From an uncultured Halocynthiibacter sp. (GTDB lineage: Bacteria > Pseudomonadota > Alphaproteobacteria > Rhodobacterales > Rhodobacteraceae), in assembly GCA_947503035.1 (NCBI GenBank), contig CANNCD010000007.1:52228-116227 (forward strand): a stretch of 64,000 nucleotides of DNA. Direction: 5' to 3'. The notes beneath the pieces are model-generated. The model saw only the letters and a program-made list of their open reading frames with translations, was not told the DNA's origin and searched no databases. Positions 34,270 to 44,855 of the stretch are shown piece after piece (within the stretch, counting starts at the first letter, position 1; every line of letters starts with the position of its first letter). The position numbers and the translations under genes were made by a program.

Positions 34270-35235
34270 ATGTTCTTTGATCAGACAGTGACGTTCGGTG
34301 GGTCGGGGTTCGACCGTGCGGCAGAAATGCGTGGCGATGATGCCAGAATTGACGCGTTGAAACGTGACCCGAATGCCCGTGTGTTGCCGATTTGGCGTGG
34401 CAAACCCCTTATTTCCGGCGCGGGGCAGGATACATGCGGCTGGATCGATACAGATCACCCGATGATCGCGTTCCATGGGGATGGCTCTGTGCTTCTTGGG
34501 ATTGTGGACGGAGGGCCGCGATTTGCCTGTGACGTCTCGAAATGGGAGCCAGAGAATGGCGACGCCCCAGATGGGAGCATCGTGGATGTTGTCGTGACGC
34601 ATCACCCCCTTGTGCCTGATGACTATCTTTTTGCGGATTTACGGGGTGTTATGACCCATCTAAGCGCCGAAGACGCCGAATTGGCGGCGACGGGCTGCGC
34701 AATTCTGGCTTGGCATCAGAGCCACAAATTTTGTGCCAAATGCGGACAAGCCAGCGATATGGCAATGGCGGGCTGGCAACGCAACTGCCCATCCTGTGGC
34801 GCGCCCCATTTTCCACGCACAGATCCCGTTGTGATCATGTTGGTAACCCACGGCAACGACGTTCTGTTGGGGCGTAGCCCCGCGTGGCCAGAGGGCATGT
34901 ATTCCCTGCTGGCGGGCTTTGTTGAACCGGGTGAAACCATCGAGGCGGCCGTGCGACGCGAAGTGCGCGAAGAGGTCGATGTGGTTGCCGGTAGGGTCAC
35001 CTATCTGGCGTCGCAACCATGGCCGTTTCCCATGTCGTTGATGTTCGGATGCAAGGCCGAGGCCCAGTCACGGGACATAACAATCGATCCTGCGGAAATT
35101 GAGGACGCCTTTTGGATGCCGCGCGAAGAACTTCTCGAGGCATTTTCGGGGCGTCATCCGAAAATGAATCCCCCAAGAAAGGGCGCAATTGCGCATTTTA
35201 TCTTGTCAAACTGGCTTGCGGATATGGTCAAATAA
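34270..35235 (+). CDS. nudC: NAD(+) diphosphatase / RNA-decapping Nudix hydrolase NudC
   Basis: A 321-residue Nudix enzyme that cleaves NADH or removes NAD caps from RNA. The zinc site has Cys155, Cys158, Cys173 and Cys176. The Nudix box runs from GFVEPGETIE to REVREEVDV (216-238), and the NADH-specific SQPWPFP motif is at 248-254. The start has GAAAGAGGTGCGAG upstream. It is divergent from cpdB; the SRPBCC gene follows at 37 bp. The 169 bp upstream hold nothing further that I recognise. Confidence 0.95.
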   Translation: MFFDQTVTFGGSGFDRAAEMRGDDARIDALKRDPNARVLPIWRGKPLISGAGQDTCGWIDTDHPMIAFHGDGSVLLGIVDGGPRFACDVSKWEPENGDAPDGSIVDVVVTHHPLVPDDYLFADLRGVMTHLSAEDAELAATGCAILAWHQSHKFCAKCGQASDMAMAGWQRNCPSCGAPHFPRTDPVVIMLVTHGNDVLLGRSPAWPEGMYSLLAGFVEPGETIEAAVRREVREEVDVVAGRVTYLASQPWPFPMSLMFGCKAEAQSRDITIDPAEIEDAFWMPREELLEAFSGRHPKMNPPRKGAIAHFILSNWLADMVK

Positions 35236-35272
35236 GGGGAAAAGATATGCAGAGAATTTTGGAAAGGTCGTC

Positions 35273-35749
35273 ATGAAGTTTACTGCACGCGAAGATATCG
35301 AAGCGACAATGGAGCAGGTGTTTGCGGATATCTCTGATTTCGACGGGCATGAACGTTCGGCGCTTCGTCGAGGTATTGAAGTGTCATCCTATTCTGTTGA
35401 CCACAACGGCGCGGCCTGCCCCGCGTGGGATGTTGGGTTCCGTTATCGTGGTAAGCCACGCGTGGCCAAGGTAATACTGGCGACCTGTGATGCGCCGAAT
35501 TTAATGAATGCGACGTTTAACGTTGGCGGTCTTGACGGGACGGCGGTTGTCGAACTCATGGCACTTTCACGCACGCGTACCCGTATGTCGATCGTGGTTG
35601 AGGTCGCGCCCAAGACCCTGTCGGCAAAGTTGTTGGTGCAGTCGATGAAACTTGCGAAAACTGGTCTGACCCAGCGGTTCAAGCAACGTGTTGGCAAAAT
35701 GGCGCAGGAAATCGAAGACCGCCATTCCAACGGTCTCCGTAAAGTCTAG
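35273..35749 (+). CDS. SRPBCC family (START-like fold) protein
   Basis: A 158-residue protein with the START/Bet v1-like pattern: KFTAREDIEATMEQVFADISDFDGHERSA at the start, a central strand with FRYRGKPRVAKVIL, and a C-terminal amphipathic helix (MKLAKTGLTQRFKQRVGKMAQEI). Such proteins bind hydrophobic ligands or support coenzyme Q functions. The ligand is unknown here. The start is the ATG after GGAAAGGTCGTC. It converges with pheA, sharing a CTAG stop overlap of 4 nt. Confidence 0.8.
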   Translation: MKFTAREDIEATMEQVFADISDFDGHERSALRRGIEVSSYSVDHNGAACPAWDVGFRYRGKPRVAKVILATCDAPNLMNATFNVGGLDGTAVVELMALSRTRTRMSIVVEVAPKTLSAKLLVQSMKLAKTGLTQRFKQRVGKMAQEIEDRHSNGLRKV

Positions 35750-36585
35750 GCGCCGGTGCTGCGAATATCGCTGGCGGGATAAACCCCAAGGGTCGAAATC
35801 TCTGACGTGAAATGAGCAAGCTCATCCATCGCGAGCTGTACATTTGCGTCGTCGGGGTGGCCTTCGATCTCGGCATAGAATTGTGTCGCGGTAAATGAGC
35901 CGCCAACCATATAGCTCTCAAGCTTGATCATGTTGACGCCATTCGTCGCAAACCCACCCATGGCCTTATAAAGCGCAGCGGGAATATTGCGGACGCGGAA
36001 CACAAAGGACGTGATCATTTTGTCTGCACGTCGCGACAGGTCTTCGGTCTTGGACATGATCAAGAATCGTGTGGTGTTGTTCGATTGGTCCTCAATGTCC
36101 GAGGCAACCACGTCCAATCCGTAGATCTCACCCGCAAGCTCGGACGCCAGCGCGGCTTGTTTTGGATCACCCGCCTCGGCAACATGCATCGCGGAACCTG
36201 CGGTATCTGCGCCTGTCTCACGACGAATATTATGCGCCTCAAGAAAGGTTTTACACTGTCCCAAGAGGACTGTGTGGCTCATTGCCGATTCGATTTCGTC
36301 AATTTTTGTACCCGGAACCGCCAAAAGTGCGATTCTTACGCGAACAAAGGTTTCTCCGATGATTTTGAGCCCCGAATCAGGCAAAAGTCGATGAATATCG
36401 GCCACGCGCCCATATGTCGTGTTATCAATCGGAAGCATGGCAAGGGCCGCATCGCCCTTATTTACAGCGCTAATCGCGTCGTCAAAGGTCCGACAAGGCA
36501 GGGGCGTAAACGTTGGGTGCGTCTTACGGCACGCTTCGTGTGAATACGCGCCGAGCTCGCCTTGGAATGCAATTTTTGCGGTCAT
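35746..36585 (-). CDS. pheA: prephenate dehydratase
   Basis: A 279-residue monofunctional enzyme turning prephenate into phenylpyruvate in phenylalanine synthesis. The catalytic motif TTRF is at 171-174, and the PIEN-type motif reads PIDN (52-55). A C-terminal ACT domain (about 193-265) provides Phe feedback; its ESRP motif reads ESYM (223-226), a change that may alter Phe binding. It is a single gene divergent from the cytochrome gene. Confidence 0.95.
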   Translation of the reverse strand: MTAKIAFQGELGAYSHEACRKTHPTFTPLPCRTFDDAISAVNKGDAALAMLPIDNTTYGRVADIHRLLPDSGLKIIGETFVRVRIALLAVPGTKIDEIESAMSHTVLLGQCKTFLEAHNIRRETGADTAGSAMHVAEAGDPKQAALASELAGEIYGLDVVASDIEDQSNNTTRFLIMSKTEDLSRRADKMITSFVFRVRNIPAALYKAMGGFATNGVNMIKLESYMVGGSFTATQFYAEIEGHPDDANVQLAMDELAHFTSEISTLGVYPASDIRSTGA

Positions 36586-36704
36586 ATTACGGACTCCTCA
36601 ACTATTTTTCCCTAAAAGGGCGATTGGTCGCGGTATCTATACCTTGCTCTTTCATAGGGGAAGCGGATACATAACGGCAAAACGACGGTAGAATGGAACG
36701 CGAC

Positions 36705-37229
36705 ATGTTCGACACAATGACATTTACTAAGATTCTCGGCGCTGGCTGTGGCGCTTTGCTTATTTTCCTTTTGGGCGGCTGGGCAGCAGAATCTCTCTAT
36801 CACACGGGACCGACGGGTCACGGTGACCACGGCGAAGAGCACGCGAGCGGCTACGAGATTGAAGTGGCTGATGCATCCGCCCCTGTTGAAGAGGGCCCCG
36901 ACTTTGCAACACTATTGGCTGCGGCTGATGTGGAAAAAGGCGCGAAAGTCTTTAACAAGTGTAAAGCATGTCACAAGCTGGAAGACGGCGCGAACGCGAC
37001 TGGCCCACACCTTTATGCGATCGTGGATCGTCCAAAGGCGAACGCTGGCGACTTTGGCTTCTCCGGTGCTCTTACCGGTCTTGGCGGCACTTGGACCCCA
37101 GAAGAACTTAATGAGTTCATCCTAAGCCCAAAGGGTTTCGCACCTGGCACGGCCATGAGCTTTGGTGGTCTTAAGAAAGACGAAGATCGCGCGAACTTGA
37201 TCGCGTATCTTGCGACCATCGGCGGCTAA
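36705..37229 (+). CDS. cycM: membrane-anchored cytochrome cy
   Basis: A 174-residue class I c-type cytochrome anchored by an uncleaved N-terminal membrane segment (about 8-30). The start MFDTMTFTKI matches Rhodobacter cytochrome cy. A short acidic linker (40-70) leads to the heme domain with CKACH (86-90) and the axial Met151 in GTAMSFGGL. It carries electrons from the bc1 complex to oxidases, tethered in the membrane. The ATG at 36705 is chosen by family similarity and GGAA upstream over the ATG at 36693. Confidence 0.93.
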   Translation: MFDTMTFTKILGAGCGALLIFLLGGWAAESLYHTGPTGHGDHGEEHASGYEIEVADASAPVEEGPDFATLLAAADVEKGAKVFNKCKACHKLEDGANATGPHLYAIVDRPKANAGDFGFSGALTGLGGTWTPEELNEFILSPKGFAPGTAMSFGGLKKDEDRANLIAYLATIGG

Positions 37230-37249
37230 TTTCCGACACATATGAATTC

Positions 37250-37283
37250 AAAGGCCGCGCCCGCATCGGGCGTGGCCTTTTTT
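37250..37283 (+). terminator. intrinsic terminator after cycM
   Basis: 14-bp stem with one G-U pair (37250-37263 with 37267-37280), loop CAT, then a run of six T. Confidence 0.92.
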
Positions 37284-37402
37284 CGTTCTAAAATCCGCCA
37301 ATCACAATTATTCACGCAATCGCAACTTGCATTGCGGTAAACTTGGATACTACCCTGATATCAACGAATAAGATCTGCCAAGAATGGCGACAGGAGGTAT
37401 TT

Positions 37403-39307
37403 ATGTACCAAGGCAAATGTTCATCCCGCGTTGTGTCCCGACCGAATTTCATGCTGCGACATACCCTTTTTGCATCTCTCGCTGTGGCGGTGCTGGCCCT
37501 GTCCGCGCCATTTGCCAAGGCAGAAGAGAACATCACCATCGCCCATGGGATCAGCAAATTCGGCGACCTGAAATATGGCCCCGACTTTGAACATCTCGAA
37601 TATGTGAACCCTGACGCGCCTAAGGGCGGCGAAATCTCAATGTCCTTCCTTGGTACATTCGACAGCTTCAACCCGTATTCACGCAAAGGGCGTTCTGGGA
37701 TCCTTGCCAGCAGCATTTATGAAACCTTGCTTGCGACGACCGCGGATGAGGCCGGCGCGAATTACTATGGTTTGATCGCCGAAACGCTGGAATATCCCGA
37801 TAGCAAAGACTGGGTGATCTTTAACATCCGTCCCGAGGCAAAATTTTCCAACGGCAACGATATAACCGCCGATGATGTAAAGTTCAGCTATGAGCTTTTC
37901 CTTGAGCAGAGCCTTGGATCATATTCCGCCGCACTGACCCGTTCGATCGAAAAGGCCGAGGTGCTTGGCCCAAAACGTGTCAAATTCACCTTTACCGAGG
38001 ACGCGCCACGCAACGAGGTCATCGGCCTTGCGGGCGGCATGACAATCGTGAGCAAGGATTGGTACGAGGAAACTGGCGCGCGTCTTGACGAAAGCCGTCT
38101 GGACCCTGGTATCGGTTCCGGCCCCTATGTTCTCGACAGCTATGAAATCAACCAACAGATCATTTGGCGCCGCAACCCAGATTACTGGGCCAAGGATTTG
38201 CCATTGATGCGTGGCCGTTCGAACTTTGACACCATTCGGATCGAGTATTTCGGTGATTCCACTGCAGCGTTTGAGGGGTTCAAAGCCGGCGAATATACCT
38301 ATCGGGTTGAGAATACATCGAAGATTTGGGCGACCGAATACACCTTTGACGCCATTACATCGGGCGCGGCCAAGCAAGAAGAAATCGCGCATGGTTCCCC
38401 TGCGACGGGTCAGAGCTTTGTGTTTAACCTGCGTCGCGAGCGGTTCCAAGATGTCCGTGTCCGCGAGGCCATTGGTCTTATGTTTAACTTCGAATGGTCG
38501 AATGAGGCGCTGTTTTACGGACTTTATTCGCGGATCAATTCGTTCTGGGATAACACCTATCTTGCGGCGGATGGCCTTCCATCCGAGGCTGAGCTTGCCT
38601 TGCTTGAACCGCTTGCCGATATGCTTCCTGATGGAGTTTTGACGGAACCTGCGGTGATGGCGCCAACCTCGGGTCCACGCCAACTGGACCGCGCTAACCT
38701 ACGCAAGGCCTCGGCACTGCTGGATGAAGCTGGCTGGCTTGTCGGCGATGACGGCATGCGTCGCAACGCGGCCGGCGAGACCCTTGTCGTGGAAATCCTT
38801 GAGGATTCACCAACCTTTGATCGCGTGATTAACCCCTATGTTGATAGCCTTCGCCGTCTCGGCGTTGACGCCTCTCTCAGCCGCGTTGACTCGGCGCAGT
38901 ACACCGCGCGCCAACGTGCGTTTGACTATGATATGGTTGTCGACTCCTTCTCGCTTGGGTTTGAACCGGGCGGAGTGTTGAACCAGCTTTTCGGTTCTGA
39001 GGATGCCGATACATCCGTCTTCAACGGTGCCGGCCTTAAGAGCCCCGCTGTGGATGCATTGATCGAAATCGTGCGCGGTGCCGAGACCTCAGAAGAGCTT
39101 CGCGTCGCGATCTCGGCATTGGATCGGGTTCTGCGGGCCGAACGTTTCTGGGTGCCTCAGTGGTTCAAACCGTCCAACTGGGTCGCCTATTACGACATGT
39201 ACGAACACCCAGAAAATATGCCGGCCTATGCCTTGGGAACGCTTGATTTCTGGTGGTACAACGCGGACAAAGCCGAGGCCCTCAAGGCGTCGGGCGCGTT
39301 GCGGTAA
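37403..39307 (+). CDS. yejA: peptide ABC transporter substrate-binding protein YejA-type
   Basis: A 634-residue periplasmic binding protein of the SBP_bac_5 family. The signal peptide covers about residues 1-41, ending SAPFAKA. The mature part starts with EENITIAHGISKFGDLKYGPDFEHLEYVNPDAPKGG, the YejA-like pattern. A very strong ribosome-binding site AGGAGGT stands before the ATG at 37403. First gene of yejABEF, which imports oligopeptides (in E. coli also microcin C). Confidence 0.92.
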   Translation: MYQGKCSSRVVSRPNFMLRHTLFASLAVAVLALSAPFAKAEENITIAHGISKFGDLKYGPDFEHLEYVNPDAPKGGEISMSFLGTFDSFNPYSRKGRSGILASSIYETLLATTADEAGANYYGLIAETLEYPDSKDWVIFNIRPEAKFSNGNDITADDVKFSYELFLEQSLGSYSAALTRSIEKAEVLGPKRVKFTFTEDAPRNEVIGLAGGMTIVSKDWYEETGARLDESRLDPGIGSGPYVLDSYEINQQIIWRRNPDYWAKDLPLMRGRSNFDTIRIEYFGDSTAAFEGFKAGEYTYRVENTSKIWATEYTFDAITSGAAKQEEIAHGSPATGQSFVFNLRRERFQDVRVREAIGLMFNFEWSNEALFYGLYSRINSFWDNTYLAADGLPSEAELALLEPLADMLPDGVLTEPAVMAPTSGPRQLDRANLRKASALLDEAGWLVGDDGMRRNAAGETLVVEILEDSPTFDRVINPYVDSLRRLGVDASLSRVDSAQYTARQRAFDYDMVVDSFSLGFEPGGVLNQLFGSEDADTSVFNGAGLKSPAVDALIEIVRGAETSEELRVAISALDRVLRAERFWVPQWFKPSNWVAYYDMYEHPENMPAYALGTLDFWWYNADKAEALKASGALR

Positions 39308-39313
39308 ACCTTT

Positions 39314-40399
39314 ATGGGCGCATATATTCTTCGACGGTTGCTTCTTGTGATCCCGACATTCATCGGGATCATGATCGTCAACTTTACCCTTACCCAATTC
39401 GTCCCTGGTGGCCCGATTGAACAGGCTCTTGCCCGTATTGAGGGCGAGGCGGACGCCTTTGCCGGCATCACCGGCGGCGGAAGCGAGCTGATTGAGACAT
39501 CCGAGGATTCGAAATACGAGGGATCGCGGGGCCTGCCACCAGAATTCATCGCGCAGCTTGAAAAACAGTATGGGTTTGACAAGCCACCAGTCGAACGTTT
39601 CCTGACGATGATGTGGAACTATATGCGTCTCGATTTCGGCGAAAGCTATTGGCGATCCATCGGCGTGTTTGAGCTGGTCGCCGAAAAACTCCCTGTGTCT
39701 ATCACGCTTGGGCTTTGGTCGACACTGCTCGCCTATGTGATTTCGATCCCCTTGGGCATTCGCAAAGCGGTGCGCGATGGGTCGCGTTTTGATACATGGA
39801 CCAGTTCGTTGATCATCGTCGGCTATGCCATCCCTGGGTTCCTTTTTGGCGTGCTCTTGATCGTGTTCTTCGCTGGCGGATCATACTGGCAGGTGTTTCC
39901 GCTTCGTGGCCTAACGTCCGAACAATCCATCTGGGAGGGCCTTTCGACATGGGGCAAGATCAAGGACTACTTCTGGCACATCACCCTGCCACTGATCGCG
40001 TCGACGATCTCTTCTTTTGCGACACTGACCTTCCTGACCAAGAACTCATTCTTGGACGAAATCAAAAAACACTATGTCATCACTGCCAAGGCCAAGGGCC
40101 TGACGGAACGCAGCATCCTGTATAAACACGTGTTCCGCAACGCCATGTTGATCGTGATCGCGGGTTTCCCAGCGTTGTTCATCAGCGTCTTTATGGGCTC
40201 GTCCTTGTTGATCGAAACCCTGTTCTCGCTTGATGGGCTGGGGCGTCTGGGCTTTGAGGCGGCGGTGTCGCGCGACTATCCGGTGGTGTTTGGCACGTTG
40301 TTTGTCTTTGCGCTTATTGGTCTGTTGGTCGGGATTTTGTCGGACCTAATGTATATGTTCATCGATCCGCGGATCGACTTTGAAACGCGAGGGGATTGA
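39314..40399 (+). CDS. yejB: peptide ABC transporter permease YejB
   Basis: A 361-residue inner-membrane permease of the DppB/OppB class. The first membrane segment (about 6-30) is followed by a large extracytoplasmic loop that includes [20 protein letters not shown], as in YejB, then five further segments and the EAA loop near [26 protein letters not shown]. It starts seven bases after yejA and its stop lies just before the yejE start. Confidence 0.94.
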   Translation: MGAYILRRLLLVIPTFIGIMIVNFTLTQFVPGGPIEQALARIEGEADAFAGITGGGSELIETSEDSKYEGSRGLPPEFIAQLEKQYGFDKPPVERFLTMMWNYMRLDFGESYWRSIGVFELVAEKLPVSITLGLWSTLLAYVISIPLGIRKAVRDGSRFDTWTSSLIIVGYAIPGFLFGVLLIVFFAGGSYWQVFPLRGLTSEQSIWEGLSTWGKIKDYFWHITLPLIASTISSFATLTFLTKNSFLDEIKKHYVITAKAKGLTERSILYKHVFRNAMLIVIAGFPALFISVFMGSSLLIETLFSLDGLGRLGFEAAVSRDYPVVFGTLFVFALIGLLVGILSDLMYMFIDPRIDFETRGD

Positions 40400-40401
40400 G
40401 A

Positions 40402-41508
40402 ATGGCCCTGTCACCGCTTAATCAACGCCGCTGGCGCAATTTCCGAAGCAACGGTCGCGCGTTTTGGTCGTTGATCATCTTTTGTGTGCTGTTCGGCCTG
40501 TCCCTGTTTGCGGAATTCATCGCGAATGATCGCCCGATTCTGGTGAAATTTCAGGGCGATTTCTATACGCCGATCTTCAAATTCTACCCCGAAACCACCT
40601 TTGGCGGCGATTTTAAGACCGAAGCGATTTATCAGGATATTGAGGTCGAATGCTTGATTATCTCGGCGGGTCTCGAGGATTGTTGGGACGATCCCGAGGC
40701 CATTATCGAAGACGCAAGTGACGGCAATATCGATGGTTTGGATATCGACCGCGGTTGGGTTATCTGGCCTCCGATCCCATTTAGCTATGACACCCCGAAC
40801 GACATTAACGGTACCGCGCCGTCACCACCCGATGCTACGCATTGGTTGGGAACCGACGACACCACGCGCGATGTTCTGGCGCGTGTGATCTATGGGTTCC
40901 GTCTGTCGATTGTCTTTGCGATTCTTGTGACGGGCATTTCGTCGGTGATTGGGATTATCGCGGGTGCGATTCAGGGGTATTTTGGCGGTTGGATTGATCT
41001 GATTTTCCAACGGATCATCGAAATCTGGTCCTCAACCCCCTCGCTCTATGTGATCATCATCCTGTTCGCCATCCTCGGCAGGAGCTTCTGGCTCTTGGTA
41101 GGGGTCTCGATTTTGTTTGGCTGGATCGCGCTTGTGGGGCTTGTACGCGCCGAATTCCTGCGGGCGCGCAATTTCGAATATGTCCGTGCCGCCGAGGCGC
41201 TTGGCGTGTCGAATTTCCGGATCATGATCCGACACATGTTGCCGAACGCGATGGTTGCCACGCTCACGATGCTGCCGTTTATCGTGACCGGCGCGATCAG
41301 TTCGCTCGCCGCGCTCGATTTCCTTGGCTATGGCCTGCCGTCGAATCTGCCGTCCTTGGGCGAGTTGACCCAACAGGCGAAACAGAACCTTCAGGCGCCG
41401 TGGCTGGGCATCACCGCATTCATGACCTTTGCGGTCATGTTGTCGTTGCTCATTTTTATCTTCGAAGGCGTCCGTGACGCGTTCGATCCGCGAAAGATTT
41501 TCAAATGA
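40402..41508 (+). CDS. yejE: peptide ABC transporter permease YejE
   Basis: A 368-residue DppC/OppC-class permease with the extended periplasmic domain of YejE between membrane segments 1 and 2 (about 45-150, including TFGGDFKTEAIYQD). The EAA motif is near RAAEALGVSNFRIMIRHMLPNA. The ATG at 40402 follows GAGGGGATTGAG; a TTG six bases upstream is rejected. It overlaps yejF by ATGA. Confidence 0.94.
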   Translation: MALSPLNQRRWRNFRSNGRAFWSLIIFCVLFGLSLFAEFIANDRPILVKFQGDFYTPIFKFYPETTFGGDFKTEAIYQDIEVECLIISAGLEDCWDDPEAIIEDASDGNIDGLDIDRGWVIWPPIPFSYDTPNDINGTAPSPPDATHWLGTDDTTRDVLARVIYGFRLSIVFAILVTGISSVIGIIAGAIQGYFGGWIDLIFQRIIEIWSSTPSLYVIIILFAILGRSFWLLVGVSILFGWIALVGLVRAEFLRARNFEYVRAAEALGVSNFRIMIRHMLPNAMVATLTMLPFIVTGAISSLAALDFLGYGLPSNLPSLGELTQQAKQNLQAPWLGITAFMTFAVMLSLLIFIFEGVRDAFDPRKIFK

Positions 41509-43097
41509 ACGATGTGCTTCGGGTAGAAAACCTGCATGTGTCCTTTGCCCAAGAGGGCACCGTGTCCCCAGCGGTTAAGGGTGTATCGTTCCATGTGGGG
41601 CGCGGCGAAACCGTGGCGCTTGTGGGGGAATCCGGATCGGGCAAATCGGTTTCGGCCCTGTCGACAGTATCTTTGCTTTCGGACAACGCCCAGATTGACG
41701 GCTCGATCACCTATGACGGGCGCGAATTGGTTGGCGCAAGCGACAAGGTTCTACGGGCGGTGCGCGGTAACGACATCAGCTTCATTTTCCAAGAGCCGAT
41801 GACGTCGCTCAACCCGCTTCATACCATCGAACGCCAACTTGGCGAGAGCCTTGCCCTGCACCAAGGGGTACGTGGCGATGCGGCGCGGGAACGGGTTTTG
41901 TCACTATTGAACAAGGTTGGCATCCATGATGCGGAAAACCGGCTGACGTCCTATCCGCATCAGCTTTCTGGTGGGCAACGCCAGCGGGTGATGATCGCGA
42001 TGGCCCTTGCCAATGGGCCGGATTTGTTGATTGCGGATGAACCGACCACGGCGCTGGATGTGACCATTCAGGCGCAGATCCTTGATCTGTTGGCCGACCT
42101 CAAGGAACAAGAGGGGATGAGCATGTTGTTCATCACCCATGATCTGACCATCGTGCGTCAAATCGCCGACCGCGTCTGTGTGATGAAGGACGGCGAGATC
42201 GTGGAAACGGGGCCGACCGCCGAACTGTTTGCGAACCCGCAACATGATTATACCAAACTTCTGTTGGCGGCCGAGGCGGTTGGGAAACCGTCGCCGGTTC
42301 CGGACAATAGCCCCGTGTTGGTGTCCGCCGATCAGTTGCGCGTGTGGTTCCCGATCCAAACCGGTCTGATGCGCCGCGTGACGGGCCACGTAAAGGCCGT
42401 CAATTCCGCCACGTTCGACGTACGTGCGGGCGAAACCGTCGGCATCGTTGGCGAGAGCGGCTCTGGCAAAACCACGCTTGCACTTTCCGTCATGCGTCTG
42501 ATTTCGTCACAGGGGCGGATCACGCTTGATGGGCGCGATATCGATGGCCTGTCGCGGCGGGATATGCGCCCCCTTCGTGGGGATATGCAGATCGTATTTC
42601 AGGACCCGTTCGGCTCGCTCTCTCCTCGGATGTCCGTTGTGGAAATCATCTCTGAGGGTCTCTCTATTCACCACCCTGAGGCGGCCCGTGATCCGCGCGA
42701 CGCCGTGGCCGAAATCATGGTTGAGGTCGGGCTTGATCCCGCCACCATGGACCGCTATCCGCATGAATTTTCCGGTGGCCAACGTCAACGGATCGCGATT
42801 GCACGGGCGATGATCTTGCGCCCCAAAGTGGTGATTCTGGACGAGCCGACCTCTGCGCTTGATATGACGGTGCAGGTGCAGATCGTGGATTTGCTGCGCG
42901 ACCTTCAGACAAAATATGGCCTTGCCTATATCTTTATCAGTCACGACCTCAAGGTGGTGCGCGCGTTGTCCCATAAGGTGATGGTGATGCAGCGCGGCGA
43001 TGTGGTCGAAGCGGGAACCAATGAAGATATCTTTGGTGCGCCAAAGACCGACTATACCCGCGCGCTTATGGCCGCAGCAGGAATTGAGCCGTCCTAG
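41505..43097 (+). CDS. yejF: peptide ABC transporter ATP-binding protein YejF (two fused ATPase domains)
   Basis: A 530-residue protein with two nucleotide-binding domains in tandem, equivalent to DppD plus DppF. Domain 1 has GESGSGKS (near residue 38), LSGGQRQR and LIADEPT. Domain 2 has GESGSGKT (near 311), FSGGQRQR and [10 protein letters not shown]. Length matches YejF. Last gene of the yej operon; it converges with the carboxypeptidase gene with only 3 bp between stops. Confidence 0.95.
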   Translation: MNDVLRVENLHVSFAQEGTVSPAVKGVSFHVGRGETVALVGESGSGKSVSALSTVSLLSDNAQIDGSITYDGRELVGASDKVLRAVRGNDISFIFQEPMTSLNPLHTIERQLGESLALHQGVRGDAARERVLSLLNKVGIHDAENRLTSYPHQLSGGQRQRVMIAMALANGPDLLIADEPTTALDVTIQAQILDLLADLKEQEGMSMLFITHDLTIVRQIADRVCVMKDGEIVETGPTAELFANPQHDYTKLLLAAEAVGKPSPVPDNSPVLVSADQLRVWFPIQTGLMRRVTGHVKAVNSATFDVRAGETVGIVGESGSGKTTLALSVMRLISSQGRITLDGRDIDGLSRRDMRPLRGDMQIVFQDPFGSLSPRMSVVEIISEGLSIHHPEAARDPRDAVAEIMVEVGLDPATMDRYPHEFSGGQRQRIAIARAMILRPKVVILDEPTSALDMTVQVQIVDLLRDLQTKYGLAYIFISHDLKVVRALSHKVMVMQRGDVVEAGTNEDIFGAPKTDYTRALMAAAGIEPS

Positions 43098-43100
43098 GAT

Positions 43101-44537
43101 TTAGGACGGCGCAATCACCACACAGTCAGATTCGCGGGCCGATAGGCGACGACAGGCCATTTCGGCGGTCTCTTTGTTCATCTCCATGAACCGCGCCTCA
43201 TAGCCTTTGCTGCTTTTGTGAACGGCCCGTTTTGTCCCATCGAGCGTTGTCATCTCGGCCAAAGCTGTCTTAAGCAAAACGCGCTCTGCTTGGTACCGCG
43301 AATTATACGCGCCGACGCTTACACCCCAGGACTTTGCACCGTCATTTGTCACCCGCGTCACAACAACGGGCTTGGCCTCAATGATGCGTGGCTCGGGACG
43401 AATGGTGGTGATACCTGCGGTGCGGTCGCTGGGTGTTGCGGGTGCGGCGATGATGACGGCCTGTTCGGTTTCGGTGAACGGGCGCAGCGCAATTGGTGTT
43501 TCGACCGCTTCGCGCATCGCAGTTTCGATGTCATCCTTAAGGGCAAGCGTGATTGCGTCGGCTTCGGGCGTTGTTTGTGGCACGGCACGTGCAATCACTG
43601 TTTGTGGACGCGGAGTCGGGCGCTGCGTTTTGCTTACGACTCCGGTCACGCGGATGGTTTTCGCGGCGGGGGCGGCCTCTTGGCCCTGATATGCGGGGCG
43701 TTGCGGCGCCCGGATCGCGGTGCGCGTTGGTGCGCGCTTAAAGCCAAGATCAAGCAGTTCTGCGACCTTGTTGTTGCGGGTGGTGGTCGAGCGGCCACCG
43801 AATACCGTGGCGATAATCCGTTCGCTGCCACGTTCGGCAGAGGCAACAAGGTTGAACCCAGCCGCACGCGTGTAGCCGGTTTTGATACCATCGGCACCGC
43901 GATAATCGTTCAGGAAACGACGATTGGTGTTCGCGACGGCCTTAATCCCCGCGTCCGTTTGAACGCGCGAGAACAGGTTATAATATTCTGGATAGTCAAA
44001 GAACAGATGACGGCCAAGCGTTGTCATATCCCGCGCCGTGGACAGGTGGCCAGATTCGGTCAGACCATGCGCGTTCTTAAACGTGGTGCGCGACATGCCA
44101 AGCGCCTTGGCGGTGCGATTCATACGACGTGCAAAGGCGGCCTCGGAACCGGAGACCGCTTCGCCAAGCGCGGTGGCCGCATCGTTTGCGGATTTCACCG
44201 CAGCCGCGCGAATAAGATACCGGAGTTTGATCTGTTGGCCGGTGCGCAAACCCAGTTTGGAGGGTGGCTCGCTTGCGGCGTGGGATGAGATCTTGATGGA
44301 TTGATCAAGGGAAAGTTCCCCGTTTTCAACCGCTTCAAAGACTACATAGAGCGTCATCATCTTGGTCAAAGACGCAGGATGAAGCCGCGTGTCCGCGTTT
44401 TCCGAATGCAAAACCTTGCCGGAACGCGCATCGATTACCAGTGCCGCATAGGGCGCCGCCACGGTTGTGAGCGCCGAAAATACCAATGAAAATAGGAATA
44501 CCCCCATGAGGGTACACTGCCTAAGACGTTGTGCCAC
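43101..44537 (-). CDS. D-alanyl-D-alanine carboxypeptidase with C-terminal SPOR domain
   Basis: A 478-residue penicillin-binding peptidase of the S11 family. The signal peptide covers about residues 1-28. Catalytic motifs are SLTK (56-59), SAN (116-118) and KTG (219-221). After the catalytic domain (to about 290) comes a long, Ala/Thr/Pro-rich linker and a SPOR domain (about 400-475) that binds denuded glycan at division sites. The start is GTG at 44537, with AAGGT eight bases upstream, giving a proper signal peptide; the open frame extends further upstream but lacks support. Confidence 0.9.
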   Translation of the reverse strand: MAQRLRQCTLMGVFLFSLVFSALTTVAAPYAALVIDARSGKVLHSENADTRLHPASLTKMMTLYVVFEAVENGELSLDQSIKISSHAASEPPSKLGLRTGQQIKLRYLIRAAAVKSANDAATALGEAVSGSEAAFARRMNRTAKALGMSRTTFKNAHGLTESGHLSTARDMTTLGRHLFFDYPEYYNLFSRVQTDAGIKAVANTNRRFLNDYRGADGIKTGYTRAAGFNLVASAERGSERIIATVFGGRSTTTRNNKVAELLDLGFKRAPTRTAIRAPQRPAYQGQEAAPAAKTIRVTGVVSKTQRPTPRPQTVIARAVPQTTPEADAITLALKDDIETAMREAVETPIALRPFTETEQAVIIAAPATPSDRTAGITTIRPEPRIIEAKPVVVTRVTNDGAKSWGVSVGAYNSRYQAERVLLKTALAEMTTLDGTKRAVHKSSKGYEARFMEMNKETAEMACRRLSARESDCVVIAPS

Positions 44538-44855
44538 GTCGATTACCTTTACTCTGCCTCGCGCCGCCGATTTTTCGGTCTGGCTTATTATTATTCCCCA
44601 TCCATAGCATAGGTTTAGGCAAAGCGTCACTGCTAAATTGGTTAACGCGTTGTGGTGTGGTGATTGGGTTCCACAACATATAGCGCGTCTCGGCGGGACG
44701 TTGCCGTAAATAACGTCGACGTGATCACCAATACGTCGAATCGACAAGGAATCGGTCGTAGGATTAAGGATGAATCGCAATTGGCATGAAACAACCCTTT
44801 TCAGATAGCCCCAGACGCATATATATAGCACGAAACCAATCCATGGATGGACCGC
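44538..44855. other. divergent intergenic region, about 320 bp
   Basis: Promoter space between the carboxypeptidase gene and clpS. A TATATATA stretch near 44818-44826 could be part of a clpS promoter, but no convincing -35 is seen. I find no RNA gene, repeat or conserved small frame. Confidence 0.5.

Noticed and set aside
43218..44288. 356-codon frame antisense to the carboxypeptidase
   Set aside because: The carboxypeptidase has all catalytic motifs; the antisense product has none.
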